The notes: generated by a model from the letters alone, not told the origin. Shown: positions 1-7,533, numbered from the stretch's first letter. The stretch: 12,439 nt of DNA from Flavobacterium psychrophilum (GCA_945866505.1 CAMBHH010000100.1:1-12439); one strand, 5' to 3'. Numbers and translations: made by a program.

Positions 1-2
1 TT

Positions 3-137
3 GCAATTGGAGCCTATTTTGAAAAGCAAAATGACAAACTCGTGCTCAAAATAGCGCTCAATAAAAAACGAAGAAATTGGTTCTCTGGTTTATGGAATTA
101 TCAAATGAATTATCCTTTTGAAATCTCTAATGCGTAA
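3..137 (+). CDS. C-terminal end of an unrecognised protein (5' end outside window)
   Basis: An open frame enters from the left edge and ends at TAA 135-137, giving about 44 residues. The segment is rich in Lys and Arg (NKKRRNWFSGLWNYQMNYPF) and has no hydrophobic membrane stretch. The other two plus-strand frames hit stops within the first 60 bases, so this is the only frame that could be the end of an incoming gene. I do not recognise the family. It converges on the deoxynucleoside kinase with about 60 bases between the two stops, and I see no clear terminator hairpin there. Confidence 0.5.
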   Translation, partial: AIGAYFEKQNDKLVLKIALNKKRRNWFSGLWNYQMNYPFEISNA

Positions 138-199
138 TATGGGTTAAATTTCGTTATAAGAAGCGTCAAAAAAGTATTTGATTTTGTGTATTAAATGTT

Positions 200-814
200 C
201 TAGAACAACCCATTCAACTCCGCGTCAATTTTATTAATTATCATTCCTAAGTCTTCAGGATTGTCCACAAAATTAATGTTGTCAACATCTATAATTAATA
301 ATTTTCCTTTGGTGTAGGTTTGAATCCAAGCTTCGTAACGCTCGTTTAATCTATTGAGGTAATCGATAGAAATGGTGTTTTCGTATTCGCGACCTCGTTT
401 GTGTATTTGTCCCACTAAATTAGGGATAGAACTTCTTAAATAGATGAGCATATCGGGAGCTTCGACCATAGATTCCATCAATTCAAACAACGAAGAATAG
501 TTTTGAAAATCACGATTGGTCATTAATCCCATAGCATGAAGATTGGGAGCAAAAATGTGCGCATCTTCATAAATCGTTCTATCTTGAATGATCTTTTTGC
601 CACTTTCGCGAATTTGCAACACCTGACGAAAACGACTGTTCAGGAAATAAATCTGTAAATTAAAAGACCAACGTTCCATTTGGTGATAAAAATCGTCTAA
701 GTAAGGATTGTCGACAACGTCCTCGTAATGCGGTTCCCATTTAAAATGTTTTGCCAATAAACGGGTCAATGTTGTTTTTCCAGCTCCTATGTTTCCTGCT
801 ACTGCTATGTGCAT
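200..814 (-). CDS. Deoxynucleoside kinase (dNK/dGK/dAK family)
   Basis: This 204-residue protein looks like a complete member of the deoxyadenosine/deoxyguanosine/deoxycytidine kinase family. These cytoplasmic enzymes phosphorylate salvaged deoxynucleosides at the 5' position using ATP. The P-loop GNIGAGKT lies at residues 7-14. The DRT motif at 78-80, within QDRTIYEDAHIF, matches the family's DRS/ERS signature that contacts substrate and phosphate. The KRGREYE stretch at 139-145 matches the Arg-rich lid, and the following YLNRLNERYEAW is typical of the family. Length and start are as expected, with the P-loop beginning at residue 7. The ATG shares one base with the stop of the upstream secreted-protein gene, so translation is probably coupled. 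Substrate preference cannot be read from the sequence; deoxyadenosine is the commonest annotation for similar Bacteroidota proteins. Confidence 0.93.
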   Translation of the reverse strand: MHIAVAGNIGAGKTTLTRLLAKHFKWEPHYEDVVDNPYLDDFYHQMERWSFNLQIYFLNSRFRQVLQIRESGKKIIQDRTIYEDAHIFAPNLHAMGLMTNRDFQNYSSLFELMESMVEAPDMLIYLRSSIPNLVGQIHKRGREYENTISIDYLNRLNERYEAWIQTYTKGKLLIIDVDNINFVDNPEDLGMIINKIDAELNGLF

Positions 815-1608
815 TATGGTATAGTGATTTTATAATTTGTAATTTCTTGGTTGGTAAAAATAGACAAAATTTGGTCTTTGTAATAGAAATTATTAAATGA
901 TTTATCCACATTTTCAATGTTGTAAATGCTATTCTTTTTTAAATCTTTTAGAAACAATTTTCCGTTTTTCGAAAAAATAACCTCTTGGTTTGAAATAATT
1001 TGGATTTGGTCATAATCAGCCAATTTTCCTATAGTCGTAATTTTCCCGAAAACATCACATGAATACCAATTCAGTTTGTCATCAATCCATCGAAAGGTAT
1101 TAAAATCGGATTCATACTGTTTTAAATTTCCTTGAAACGAAGGTGTTATCGATTGAAAGGTATTTTTTAGATAATCGAAAAGACCTATTTGTTGGGTCAG
1201 ACTATTACAAATCCAAAGTCTATTTTGTGAAGCAATTCCAGCAGCATCTGCTACTATCGGAGTTTCATTTTCCGAAAAATTAATCTTTTGTGTTTCATTC
1301 AGTTGATTGTCCAAAAGAATTATGGTATTGAAATTTTCATAAAACAATAGGATTTTCAATTGATTTTGGAAGTCAACTTTTGTGATTTTCCCAAGCGAAA
1401 CATTTTTATATTGCAACAATTCTTTCTTATTTTTTTTGTAAAAAATATTGTTCTTGATGAAATACAGGTTTCCCATACCATCATAACCCACAAAAATATC
1501 CAAAGCCGTTTTTTCTATTGAGTTCTTTTGAGCCTCAATACAGATCTCCTGCGCAAAAACAGTCGCAATGTGAAGAATAAAAAAAAGAAGAATTAAGTTT
1601 TTATACAT
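814..1608 (-). CDS. Secreted protein of unknown function, possible beta-propeller
   Basis: This predicted 264-residue protein opens with MYKNLILLFFILHIATVFAQ, a clear Sec signal peptide with likely cleavage after A-Q or just before it. I chose the ATG at 1608 over an in-frame ATG 21 bases upstream, because the upstream choice places extra residues before the lysine that begins the signal peptide. The mature part is rich in short beta-strand-like segments with repeated patterns such as GNLYFIKNNIFY, NRLWICNSLTQQIGLFDY and GKLFLKDLKKNSIYNI. That pattern suggests a propeller-like fold, but I see no canonical repeat motif and no catalytic residues. Its stop overlaps the kinase start (TAATG), so the two are probably cotranscribed. 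A periplasmic or surface location follows from the signal peptide. The function is unknown. Confidence 0.8.
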   Translation of the reverse strand: MYKNLILLFFILHIATVFAQEICIEAQKNSIEKTALDIFVGYDGMGNLYFIKNNIFYKKNKKELLQYKNVSLGKITKVDFQNQLKILLFYENFNTIILLDNQLNETQKINFSENETPIVADAAGIASQNRLWICNSLTQQIGLFDYLKNTFQSITPSFQGNLKQYESDFNTFRWIDDKLNWYSCDVFGKITTIGKLADYDQIQIISNQEVIFSKNGKLFLKDLKKNSIYNIENVDKSFNNFYYKDQILSIFTNQEITNYKITIP

Positions 1609-1750
1609 ACAGAAGATTTTTATCGCCAAACAGAATTTTAAAAAGCGAATCTCAAATTAAAGCTAAAATACAGTAAACCATTTTAAATACAACTTGTATT
1701 ATTATAATATTCTTAACAATTTTTATGTAACGATATTACTTTTAATTAGT

Positions 1751-1758
1751 CATATTTG
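1751..1758 (+). promoter_or_regulatory. Weak candidate -7 promoter element before the GLPGLI gene
   Basis: CATATTTG differs by one base from the Bacteroidota -7 consensus TAnnTTTG and sits 26 bases before the ATG of the GLPGLI gene. No convincing TTTG -33 element is found about 20 bases upstream. The same octamer also occurs near 8908 without obvious meaning, so this is tentative. Confidence 0.3.
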
Positions 1759-1784
1759 TTTTTATTAAATTAAAATCAAAATAT

Positions 1785-2708
1785 ATGTCTAAATTTATTT
1801 TTTCTCTCGTGTTTTTGGCAATCTCGTTTTTAGGTCTGCAAGCGCAGGAATTTCAGGGAATGGCCGTTTATGAATCAAAAACGAGCACTTCCGATTTTAA
1901 AGCTCGTATCGAAGGGAATAAAAATATTACGCCAGAAATGCAGAAAAGTATCGAAGAGCGAATGAAAAAAATGTTCGAAAAAACATTTATTCTAAATTTT
2001 AATAAAACTGCCTCCATTTACAAAGAAGAAGAAAAATTGGATGCTCCAACTCAGGGTAATGCAGGCGGTGGAATGCGGATGATGACCTCAATTACAGGAG
2101 GTGGAGGAACTTTTTACAAAAATGTAAAAGAAAAATCATATACAGTCGATAAAGAATTTATGGGCAAAGAATTCCTGATTCAAGATTCCTTACCCAATTT
2201 AAAATGGAAAATGGAAGCTGAAACTCGCCTAATTGGTGGTTACAATTGTTTCAAAGCTACTGCTGTTCGTCCGGTTAGCAAGACTGATTTTCGAAATTAT
2301 AGACCAAAACCAGAAGGTAAAGAGCCTACTAAAGCAACGGATGCAGCCGCAAAACCTGCCGATGCCACGAAGAAAACCAACTTTATGGATGAGATGAATA
2401 TTCCAAAGGAAGTAGTAATTACGGCTTGGTACACTCCAGAAGTTCCTGTGAATCAAGGCCCTGAAAATTATTGGGGATTACCAGGACTAATTTTAGAAGT
2501 TAACGATGGCAAAACTGTTATTTTATGTTCTAAGGTAGTTTTGAACACAAAAGAAAAAGCAGATATTAAAGCATCGACAAAAGGGAAAGTAGTAACCCAA
2601 GCCGAGTATGATGATATTGTGGTTAAAAAAATGGAAGAATTTCGTGAAATGAATCAGGGTCGTGGAGGCAATGGAACGATGCAAATTCGGATGGGAGGTC
2701 CTAATTAA
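1785..2708 (+). CDS. GLPGLI family protein
   Basis: This exported protein of 307 residues carries the literal GLPGLI signature at residues 231-236, in the context NYWGLPGLILEVNDG. That signature defines a Bacteroidota-specific family of unknown biochemical role, often encoded beside TonB-dependent receptor-like proteins. A signal peptide spans about residues 1-20 (FIFSLVFLAISFLGLQA). The conserved GGYNCFKA stretch at 151-158 is also typical. Two features look lineage-specific: a Gly/Met-rich patch at 91-108 (including GGGMRMM) and a low-complexity Lys/Ala/Thr/Pro insert at about 173-197. The C-terminus is again Gly/Met/Arg-rich (GNGTMQIRMGGPN). Only 46 bases separate its stop from the downstream outer-membrane protein, so they probably form an operon and work together in the envelope. 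Confidence 0.92.
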   Translation: MSKFIFSLVFLAISFLGLQAQEFQGMAVYESKTSTSDFKARIEGNKNITPEMQKSIEERMKKMFEKTFILNFNKTASIYKEEEKLDAPTQGNAGGGMRMMTSITGGGGTFYKNVKEKSYTVDKEFMGKEFLIQDSLPNLKWKMEAETRLIGGYNCFKATAVRPVSKTDFRNYRPKPEGKEPTKATDAAAKPADATKKTNFMDEMNIPKEVVITAWYTPEVPVNQGPENYWGLPGLILEVNDGKTVILCSKVVLNTKEKADIKASTKGKVVTQAEYDDIVVKKMEEFREMNQGRGGNGTMQIRMGGPN

Positions 2709-2754
2709 TATAATATCATTTCAATATCTACACTAAATTCTAGCAATACCTCTC

Positions 2755-5457
2755 ATGAATTATAAGCTTCTTGTCGCACTATTTTTTATATGTTCACTTT
2801 CTTTTTCTCAATCGGTTAAGTTAGAAGGCATTGTTTCTGATGGCAAAAATGGCAGTCTTGAAATGGTCAATGTGATGGCGGTGAACAAAGCTACAAAGAC
2901 AATGGATGCCTATGCCATTACCAATGACAAAGGAAAATTTTCTCTGAATTTGAAGCCAAATACCGCCTACAGTCTCAAAATTAGTTTTCTTGGCATGCAA
3001 AGCAAGGAGATTGAAATCGAAACTACTACCGTTGGCATCAATAAAAATATAACGTTGGACGAAAGCACCACCGAACTCGACGGAGTCGAAATTATTCGCG
3101 AAATGCCAGTCTCTATCAAAGGCGACACTATTGTTTACAATGCCGATTCTTTCAAATCGGGAACGGAACGAAAACTAGAAGATGTACTTAAAAAATTACC
3201 CGGTGTCGAAGTTAATGCCGATGGTGAAATTGAAGTGGAAGGTAAAAAAGTAACCAAATTGATGGTCGAAGGCAAAGATTTTTTTGATGGGGACACCAAA
3301 TTAGGCGTTAAAAATATTCCTGCAGATGCCATAGACAAGATTCAAGTATTACGAAATTTCAACGAAAATTCAATTTTGAAAGGCGTCGAAAATAACGACG
3401 ACAACGTGGCGATGAACATCAAACTGAAATCCGGGAAAAAGAATTTCTGGTTTGGAGACATCACTGGAGGAATTGGCGTTGGACACACCGATTTCCGATA
3501 TGTTTTGAACCCAAAATTATTTTATTACAGTCCAATGTACAGCCTGAATGTGATTACCAATTTCAATAATATTGGCGAGTTACCTTTGACAGTGCAAGAT
3601 TATTTCAAATTAACTGGTGGTTTTAGAGGAATGATGAGAAAGGGAGGCTCTAGTTTTGATGTTTCATCCAATGATGCAGGAATTTCACTCTTAAGAAACA
3701 ATAGAGCTAAAGAAATTGAAACACAATTTGGCGCTGCCAATTTTTCTTACAATGTCAATAAAGCTTGGAATTTAAGTGGTTTTGGAATACTGTCATCTTC
3801 TGTTACAGATGTCGAAACCATTTCGCAGACTAATTTTTTGAAACCCAATTCCTCCGAAATTCAATCAACAGAAAATCGCAAAGAGGAGGCTCACCAAAAA
3901 AGCAATTTGGGAATGTTTAAATTGAGTTCGCTTTACAAACCATCAACTAATTTTCAATTGGATTATGATATCTTGACGAAGATTTCAAAACAAGAGGAAG
4001 ATTCTCCGTTACTAAGGGAAACGATTGTAAATACTATTTCGACAACTGAACTTATCAATACCACTAAAAATCAAGATCCTGTTTCGGTCAATCAAAACCT
4101 AAGTTTATTTTATACCTTGAGCGAAAAAAACATTTTCGCAGTCGAAATGCAACATTTATATCAAGAAGAAGATCCTTTTTATAATGCGAATTTAAGGTCG
4201 CAACCTTTTAATTTATTGGGTTATACTACTGGGCAGAATCGAAATGACATTAGTCAAAATCGTTTTGTAAAAACCAGTAAAATAGATGCAAAAATTGATT
4301 ATTATTATATGCTTACAGCCAAAAGCAATATCAATGTTACACTAGGAAATACTAATTCCGACCAAGGTTTCAATTCGAGTATGTATCAAATTCTAGACGA
4401 TAAAACCGTCAATGAATTGGACAATCCCATTAATGTAAATGATGTATATTACAAATTCAATGATGCCTTTTTAGGATTGCATTACAAGTTATTAGCGGGT
4501 AAGTTTACCTTTACACCTGGAGTTAGTTTTCATAGTTACAATATGACTAACACGCAACTAGGAACCGATTTTAGTCAAAATTTTACTCGATTTTTACCCG
4601 ATTTGTTAGCTATTTATCAAATCAAAAAAGCCGAATCCTTGACTTATAATTTTTCGTACACCAATAATTTTACCGACATCAATCAGTTGTCTGAAGGTTT
4701 TGTGTTTTCCAACTACAACAGCTTACGAAAAGGCAGTAGAACTCTCGAAAACGCAACTGCACGCCAGCATTCGCTACGCTATTTTAAATACAATATGTTC
4801 AATTTAGAAAACATTACCGCCTTTTTGAATTATTCGAAACGGATTGATGCGATAAAAACAGCAGCAATTTTCGATGGTGTAAACCAGACTTCGAAGCCAT
4901 TCAATTCCGATTTTGCAGACGAAACCTTTTCCGGAAGTGGTTCGTACGGCCGTTCATTTTTAAGAAATTACAAGGCTTCTGTGTCTGCAAATATCAATTG
5001 GTCCTTATTCAACAACATTCAAAACACCGTTAATACAACCAACGAAAGTTTTACTCAGAGTTACACTATGCGAGCTTCGACGAATTATAAAAATATGCCT
5101 AATTTAGAATTAGGGTACAATGTTGTTATAAACAATTATGCCGATAATGTGTTTTATACCGACAAACCCTTTGTCAAATTGGATTACTACTTTTTGAATG
5201 CTTTTTCATTCGTAACGGAATATGAATTTTACCATTATTACAACACCGAAAAAACAGTCAACAACCAATATGATTTTCTAAGTGCAAGCCTCATTTACCA
5301 AAAGAAAGACAGCAAATTAGAATATAAACTTAGCGGAACCAATCTCTTGAATACCAAGTCTATCAACGATGATAGTTTTTCGCAATTTTCCACCAGAACC
5401 TCGCAATACACCGTTCAACCACGCTATTTAATTTTCTCTTTGAAGTATAATATATAA
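2755..5457 (+). CDS. TonB-dependent receptor-like outer membrane beta-barrel protein with carboxypeptidase-regulatory-like domain
   Basis: This is a 900-residue outer-membrane protein. A signal peptide covers about residues 1-18 (LLVALFFICSLSFS). It is followed at about 20-107 by a CarboxypepD_reg-like domain, starting KLEGIVSDGKNGSLEMVNV and including a GKFSLNLKPNTAYSLKISFLG core. A plug-like region at about 110-225 contains KLEDVLKKLPGVEVNADGEI and DAIDKIQVLRNFNENSILKG, the style seen in TonB receptors. The remaining roughly 670 residues are rich in alternating aromatic/polar strands, as in a large beta-barrel. I see no SusD-like partner, so a glycan uptake role is not supported. The upstream GLPGLI gene, 46 bases away, is the likely partner. 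The substrate is unknown. The protein ends in YNI rather than a terminal Phe/Tyr, which is acceptable for this family. Confidence 0.88.
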   Translation: MNYKLLVALFFICSLSFSQSVKLEGIVSDGKNGSLEMVNVMAVNKATKTMDAYAITNDKGKFSLNLKPNTAYSLKISFLGMQSKEIEIETTTVGINKNITLDESTTELDGVEIIREMPVSIKGDTIVYNADSFKSGTERKLEDVLKKLPGVEVNADGEIEVEGKKVTKLMVEGKDFFDGDTKLGVKNIPADAIDKIQVLRNFNENSILKGVENNDDNVAMNIKLKSGKKNFWFGDITGGIGVGHTDFRYVLNPKLFYYSPMYSLNVITNFNNIGELPLTVQDYFKLTGGFRGMMRKGGSSFDVSSNDAGISLLRNNRAKEIETQFGAANFSYNVNKAWNLSGFGILSSSVTDVETISQTNFLKPNSSEIQSTENRKEEAHQKSNLGMFKLSSLYKPSTNFQLDYDILTKISKQEEDSPLLRETIVNTISTTELINTTKNQDPVSVNQNLSLFYTLSEKNIFAVEMQHLYQEEDPFYNANLRSQPFNLLGYTTGQNRNDISQNRFVKTSKIDAKIDYYYMLTAKSNINVTLGNTNSDQGFNSSMYQILDDKTVNELDNPINVNDVYYKFNDAFLGLHYKLLAGKFTFTPGVSFHSYNMTNTQLGTDFSQNFTRFLPDLLAIYQIKKAESLTYNFSYTNNFTDINQLSEGFVFSNYNSLRKGSRTLENATARQHSLRYFKYNMFNLENITAFLNYSKRIDAIKTAAIFDGVNQTSKPFNSDFADETFSGSGSYGRSFLRNYKASVSANINWSLFNNIQNTVNTTNESFTQSYTMRASTNYKNMPNLELGYNVVINNYADNVFYTDKPFVKLDYYFLNAFSFVTEYEFYHYYNTEKTVNNQYDFLSASLIYQKKDSKLEYKLSGTNLLNTKSINDDSFSQFSTRTSQYTVQPRYLIFSLKYNI

Positions 5458-5616
5458 TGGAATTAATGGTTAGATTCAAATTTGATATTTCCAGTAAGTC
5501 CTAATATGGTTTTTAAAACCCCATACGTTGGTTATAAAAATCAATAGGGTATAGATTCAACCCTTACTGTGGATATCCTATTTACAAGTTAATTTTTTGA
5601 AATATAAAGGCAACAA

Positions 5617-5649
5617 AAAACCTCGACAAATTTATTTTGTCAAGGTTTT
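5617..5649. terminator. Bidirectional intrinsic terminator between convergent genes
   Basis: AAAACCT (5617-5623) plus GACAAA (5625-5630) pair with TTTGTC (5636-5641) plus AGGTTTT (5643-5649), leaving a single C/A mismatch and a 5-nt loop. On the minus strand the hairpin is followed by TTTTTTGTTG, ideal for ending metK. On the plus strand it is followed by TTTTCTTT, which can end the GLPGLI/outer-membrane operon. The rest of the 5458-5616 gap shows only short weak hairpins. Confidence 0.85.
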
Positions 5650-5693
5650 CTTTGCGAGCTTCGCGTATAACTTTTCGTCTTTGCGGTTAAACT
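5650..5693. repeat. Candidate dispersed intergenic repeat remnant
   Basis: This stretch contains CTTTGCGAGCTTCGCG followed about 20 bases later by CTTTGCGGTTAAAC, so a CTTTGCG core occurs twice. GCGAGCTTCGC is nearly self-complementary. It lies immediately downstream of the metK stop and is noticeably richer in CpG than its surroundings. Similar phrases recur between genes in Flavobacterium genomes as I remember them, but only one copy exists here, so the repeat status cannot be shown from this window. Confidence 0.35.
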
Positions 5694-6944
5694 TTATAGT
5701 CCAAAAGCAGCTCTTACTTGATCAACAAAATCTAATTTCTCCCAAGTAAATAAATCCACAGTAACCGTTTTTGTTAATCCACCTGGAGCAGAAAAAGTTT
5801 TGGTCACCGTTTCTGGTTTACGACCCATATGCCCGTAAGCTGCGGTTTCACTATAAATAGGATTTCTTAATTTCAAACGTTGCTCGATAAAATAAGGACG
5901 CATATCAAAAATAGCTTCCACTTTTTTAGCAATTTCACCATTGGTTAAATTTACTTTCGAAGTTCCGTAAGTGTCAACAAAAATTCCCATAGGTTGTGCA
6001 ACACCAATAGCATAAGAAACTTGCACTAAAATCTCATCAGCAACACCAGCTGCAACAAGGTTTTTAGCGATATGACGCGTAGCATAAGCAGCACTTCTGT
6101 CAACTTTACTCGGATCTTTTCCAGAGAAAGCGCCACCACCGTGAGCTCCTTTTCCGCCGTAAGTGTCCACAATAATTTTTCTTCCTGTTAATCCTGTATC
6201 ACCGTGTGGTCCACCAATTACAAATTTCCCTGTTGGGTTGATGTGATAGGTAATTTGTTCATTAAATAAATGTGCATAATGAGGATATTTGGCTTTAATT
6301 CTAGGTATCAATATAGAAACCAAATCAGATTTAATTTTTGCTAACATTTCTGCTTCGGGACCGAAATCATCGTGTTGAGTCGAAATCACAATTGCATCAA
6401 TTCTTTGTGGTTTGTTATCATCAGAATATTCTAAAGTTACCTGCGATTTTGCATCAGGACGCAAATAGGTAATTTCAGCATTTTCTCTTCTAATATTTGC
6501 CAATTCAATCAATAATGCGTGCGCAATATCCAAAGCGAGTGGCATATAGTTTTCTGTTTCATTGGTAGCGTAACCAAACATCATTCCTTGGTCACCAGCG
6601 CCTTGCTCTTCTTTGCTTGCTCTGTCAACACCTTGATTGATATCGGCAGATTGCTCATGAATAGCAGAAAGAACGCCACAAGAATTAGCTTCAAACATAT
6701 ATTCGCTTTTGGTATATCCGATTTTTTTGATGACATCTCTTGCAATATTTTGAACGTCTAAATAAGTGTTCGATTTTACTTCGCCAGCAAGAATAACTTG
6801 TCCCGTTGTAACTAAAGTTTCGCAAGCTACTTTTGACTCAGGGTCAAATGCCAAGAAATTATCAATTAATGCGTCCGAAATTTGATCAGCTACTTTGTCT
6901 GGATGTCCTTCACTCACTGATTCTGACGTAAATAAATAAGCCAT
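5694..6944 (-). CDS. metK: S-adenosylmethionine synthetase
   Basis: MetK makes S-adenosylmethionine from ATP and methionine, releasing phosphate and pyrophosphate, in the cytoplasm and typically as a tetramer. The 416-residue length and three-domain layout fit the bacterial enzyme. The N-terminal signature [13 protein letters not shown] spans residues 5-17, with the catalytic His of GHPDK at position 14. The ATP-binding motif [12 protein letters not shown] is at 115-126, and the glycine-rich phosphate loop [16 protein letters not shown] is at 269-284. The ATG at 6944 is the natural start, since the family signature begins within five residues. It is transcribed away from metY from a promoter at 7075-7104. 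Its leader carries a SAM-II-type aptamer, which implies feedback by its own product. It ends at a bidirectional terminator. Confidence 0.98.
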   Translation of the reverse strand: MAYLFTSESVSEGHPDKVADQISDALIDNFLAFDPESKVACETLVTTGQVILAGEVKSNTYLDVQNIARDVIKKIGYTKSEYMFEANSCGVLSAIHEQSADINQGVDRASKEEQGAGDQGMMFGYATNETENYMPLALDIAHALLIELANIRRENAEITYLRPDAKSQVTLEYSDDNKPQRIDAIVISTQHDDFGPEAEMLAKIKSDLVSILIPRIKAKYPHYAHLFNEQITYHINPTGKFVIGGPHGDTGLTGRKIIVDTYGGKGAHGGGAFSGKDPSKVDRSAAYATRHIAKNLVAAGVADEILVQVSYAIGVAQPMGIFVDTYGTSKVNLTNGEIAKKVEAIFDMRPYFIEQRLKLRNPIYSETAAYGHMGRKPETVTKTFSAPGGLTKTVTVDLFTWEKLDFVDQVRAAFGL

Positions 6945-7010
6945 AATAATATTATTTTAAAGTTAAGCGAGGAAGAAAAAACAATTGCAGGGAATACTAA
7001 AGGAGAGTTT

Positions 7011-7060
7011 CTGCTTTAGCATTTTTTTAACGAGGTTGCAATCAGTTCAAATTTTTCCTC
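7011..7060 (-). ncRNA. SAM-II-type riboswitch in the metK leader
   Basis: Read on the minus strand, the leader contains in order GAGG, ATTTGAACTGATTGCAA, CCTCGTTAAA and AATGCTAAAGCAG. This matches the SAM-II (SAM-alpha) consensus as I know it: a short P1 (GAGG 7060-7057 with CCTC 7035-7032), the conserved TTGCA, the GTTAAA linker, and a GCTAAAG 3' segment forming a pseudoknot. CTG (7045-7043) can pair with CAG (7013-7011) and ATT (7042-7040) with AAT (7023-7021), as in the SAM-II P2 pseudoknot. SAM-II senses S-adenosylmethionine, the product of the gene it precedes. The segment AATGCTAAAG (7023-7014) can alternatively pair over 10 bp, with one G-U, with CTTTAGTATT (7002-6993). This offers a plausible switching helix. 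No covariance test was possible. Confidence 0.85.
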
Positions 7061-7074
7061 TAAGATTTCGATTG

Positions 7075-7104
7075 CAAATGTATGAAACCAAATTGAATTC
7101 CAAA
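7075..7104 (-). promoter_or_regulatory. Bacteroidota-type promoter for metK
   Basis: On the minus strand, TTTG (7104-7101) is followed after 18 nt by TACATTTG (7082-7075), a perfect match to TAnnTTTG. Transcription would begin close to 7068, just ahead of the SAM-II aptamer, leaving a leader of about 120 nt before the ATG. Confidence 0.7.
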
Positions 7105-7207
7105 TTAATCTTCACTTTTTTTTGGCGTTAAATTAAATTTACAAATGGGTTGGATTTAATTCAATCTTTAAGGATTTGTTAACTTTTAAATCTTTTTTTA
7201 AAATTTA

Positions 7208-7239
7208 TTTGGATTTCCAAATAAAAGTTTAGACATTTG
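7208..7239 (+). promoter_or_regulatory. Bacteroidota-type promoter for the metY leader
   Basis: TTTG (7208-7211) is followed after 20 nt by GACATTTG (7232-7239), which matches TAnnTTTG at five of six defined positions with ideal spacing. Its predicted start, near 7246, lies about a dozen bases ahead of the first leader ORF. No comparable element lies between the first terminator and the second leader ORF, so both units probably share this promoter. Confidence 0.55.
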
Positions 7240-7258
7240 TCAAAGAAAACGAAAGAAA

Positions 7259-7327
7259 ATGAATTTTAATGTTTGCAATATTTCAAAGTCGATGCAAGAA
7301 AAATCTTGTGGGTCGTTTATTGCTTAA
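7259..7327 (+). CDS. Leader peptide 1 (22 aa) of the metY attenuator region
   Basis: This 22-codon ORF begins MNFNVCNISKSM and ends at TAA 7325-7327. It has Cys at 6 and 17 and Met at 1 and 12. The upstream GAAAGAAA could serve as a purine-rich ribosome site. It lies between a promoter candidate and a strong intrinsic terminator 23 bases beyond its stop, the layout of a regulatory leader peptide. The bases TTGTGGG (7306-7312), covering its TGT-GGG codons, are perfectly complementary to CCCACAA (7359-7365) in the terminator arm and loop. A ribosome paused earlier in the ORF could therefore allow an antiterminator, while one reaching the stop would allow termination. Expression is inferred, not shown. 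It could instead be part of a structured RNA. Confidence 0.55.
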   Translation: MNFNVCNISKSMQEKSCGSFIA

Positions 7328-7350
7328 ACTTTAAAACTAAAATATATAGC

Positions 7351-7383
7351 AAAAGCCTCCCACAAAACGGGAGGCTTTTTTTT
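7351..7383 (+). terminator. Intrinsic terminator after leader peptide 1
   Basis: AAAAGCCTCCC (7351-7361) pairs perfectly with GGGAGGCTTTT (7369-7379) around a 7-nt loop, followed by an unbroken run of eight T (7376-7383). It is a very strong plus-strand terminator although no conventional gene lies upstream on that strand, which is the hallmark of an attenuator or a small RNA. Confidence 0.9.
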
Positions 7384-7414
7384 GAATTATATTAAAACTA
7401 AAATGATAATTATT

Positions 7415-7504
7415 ATGAATAATTTACAACATGAACAAATGAACAAATGCAATGTCAAATCGATGATTTGTGCAAAATCCATGATGTTTTTTTGCGTCTG
7501 TTGA
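7415..7504 (+). CDS. Leader peptide 2 (29 aa), Met/Cys-rich, of the metY attenuator
   Basis: This 29-codon ORF ends in MICAKSMMFFCVC, directly followed by TGA 7502-7504. Met occurs at 1, 9, 17, 23 and 24, and Cys at 12, 19, 27 and 29, so six of the last 13 codons are Met or Cys. This is far above the usual frequency of these two rare residues. An intrinsic terminator follows 29 bases after the stop, and metY, an enzyme of sulfur assimilation into methionine, comes next. This is the classic design of a ribosome-mediated attenuator sensing charged tRNA-Met and tRNA-Cys. An alternative start at ATG 7439 gives a 21-residue version keeping all four Cys. No clear Shine-Dalgarno site is visible, which is normal in Bacteroidota. 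The peptide shares CN-[IV]-KSM wording with leader peptide 1. Confidence 0.7.
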   Translation: MNNLQHEQMNKCNVKSMICAKSMMFFCVC

Positions 7505-7533
7505 TTCCGAAAGTATAAGTTATAACAAAACTT

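Noticed and set aside
1609..1629. Upstream in-frame start for the secreted protein
   Set aside because: It would put MAIKIFC before an already complete signal peptide beginning MYKN.
7431..7450. Tandem ATGAACAA as a microsatellite or operator
   Set aside because: Only two full copies exist and they code in the leader ORF; noted there as alternative start codons only.
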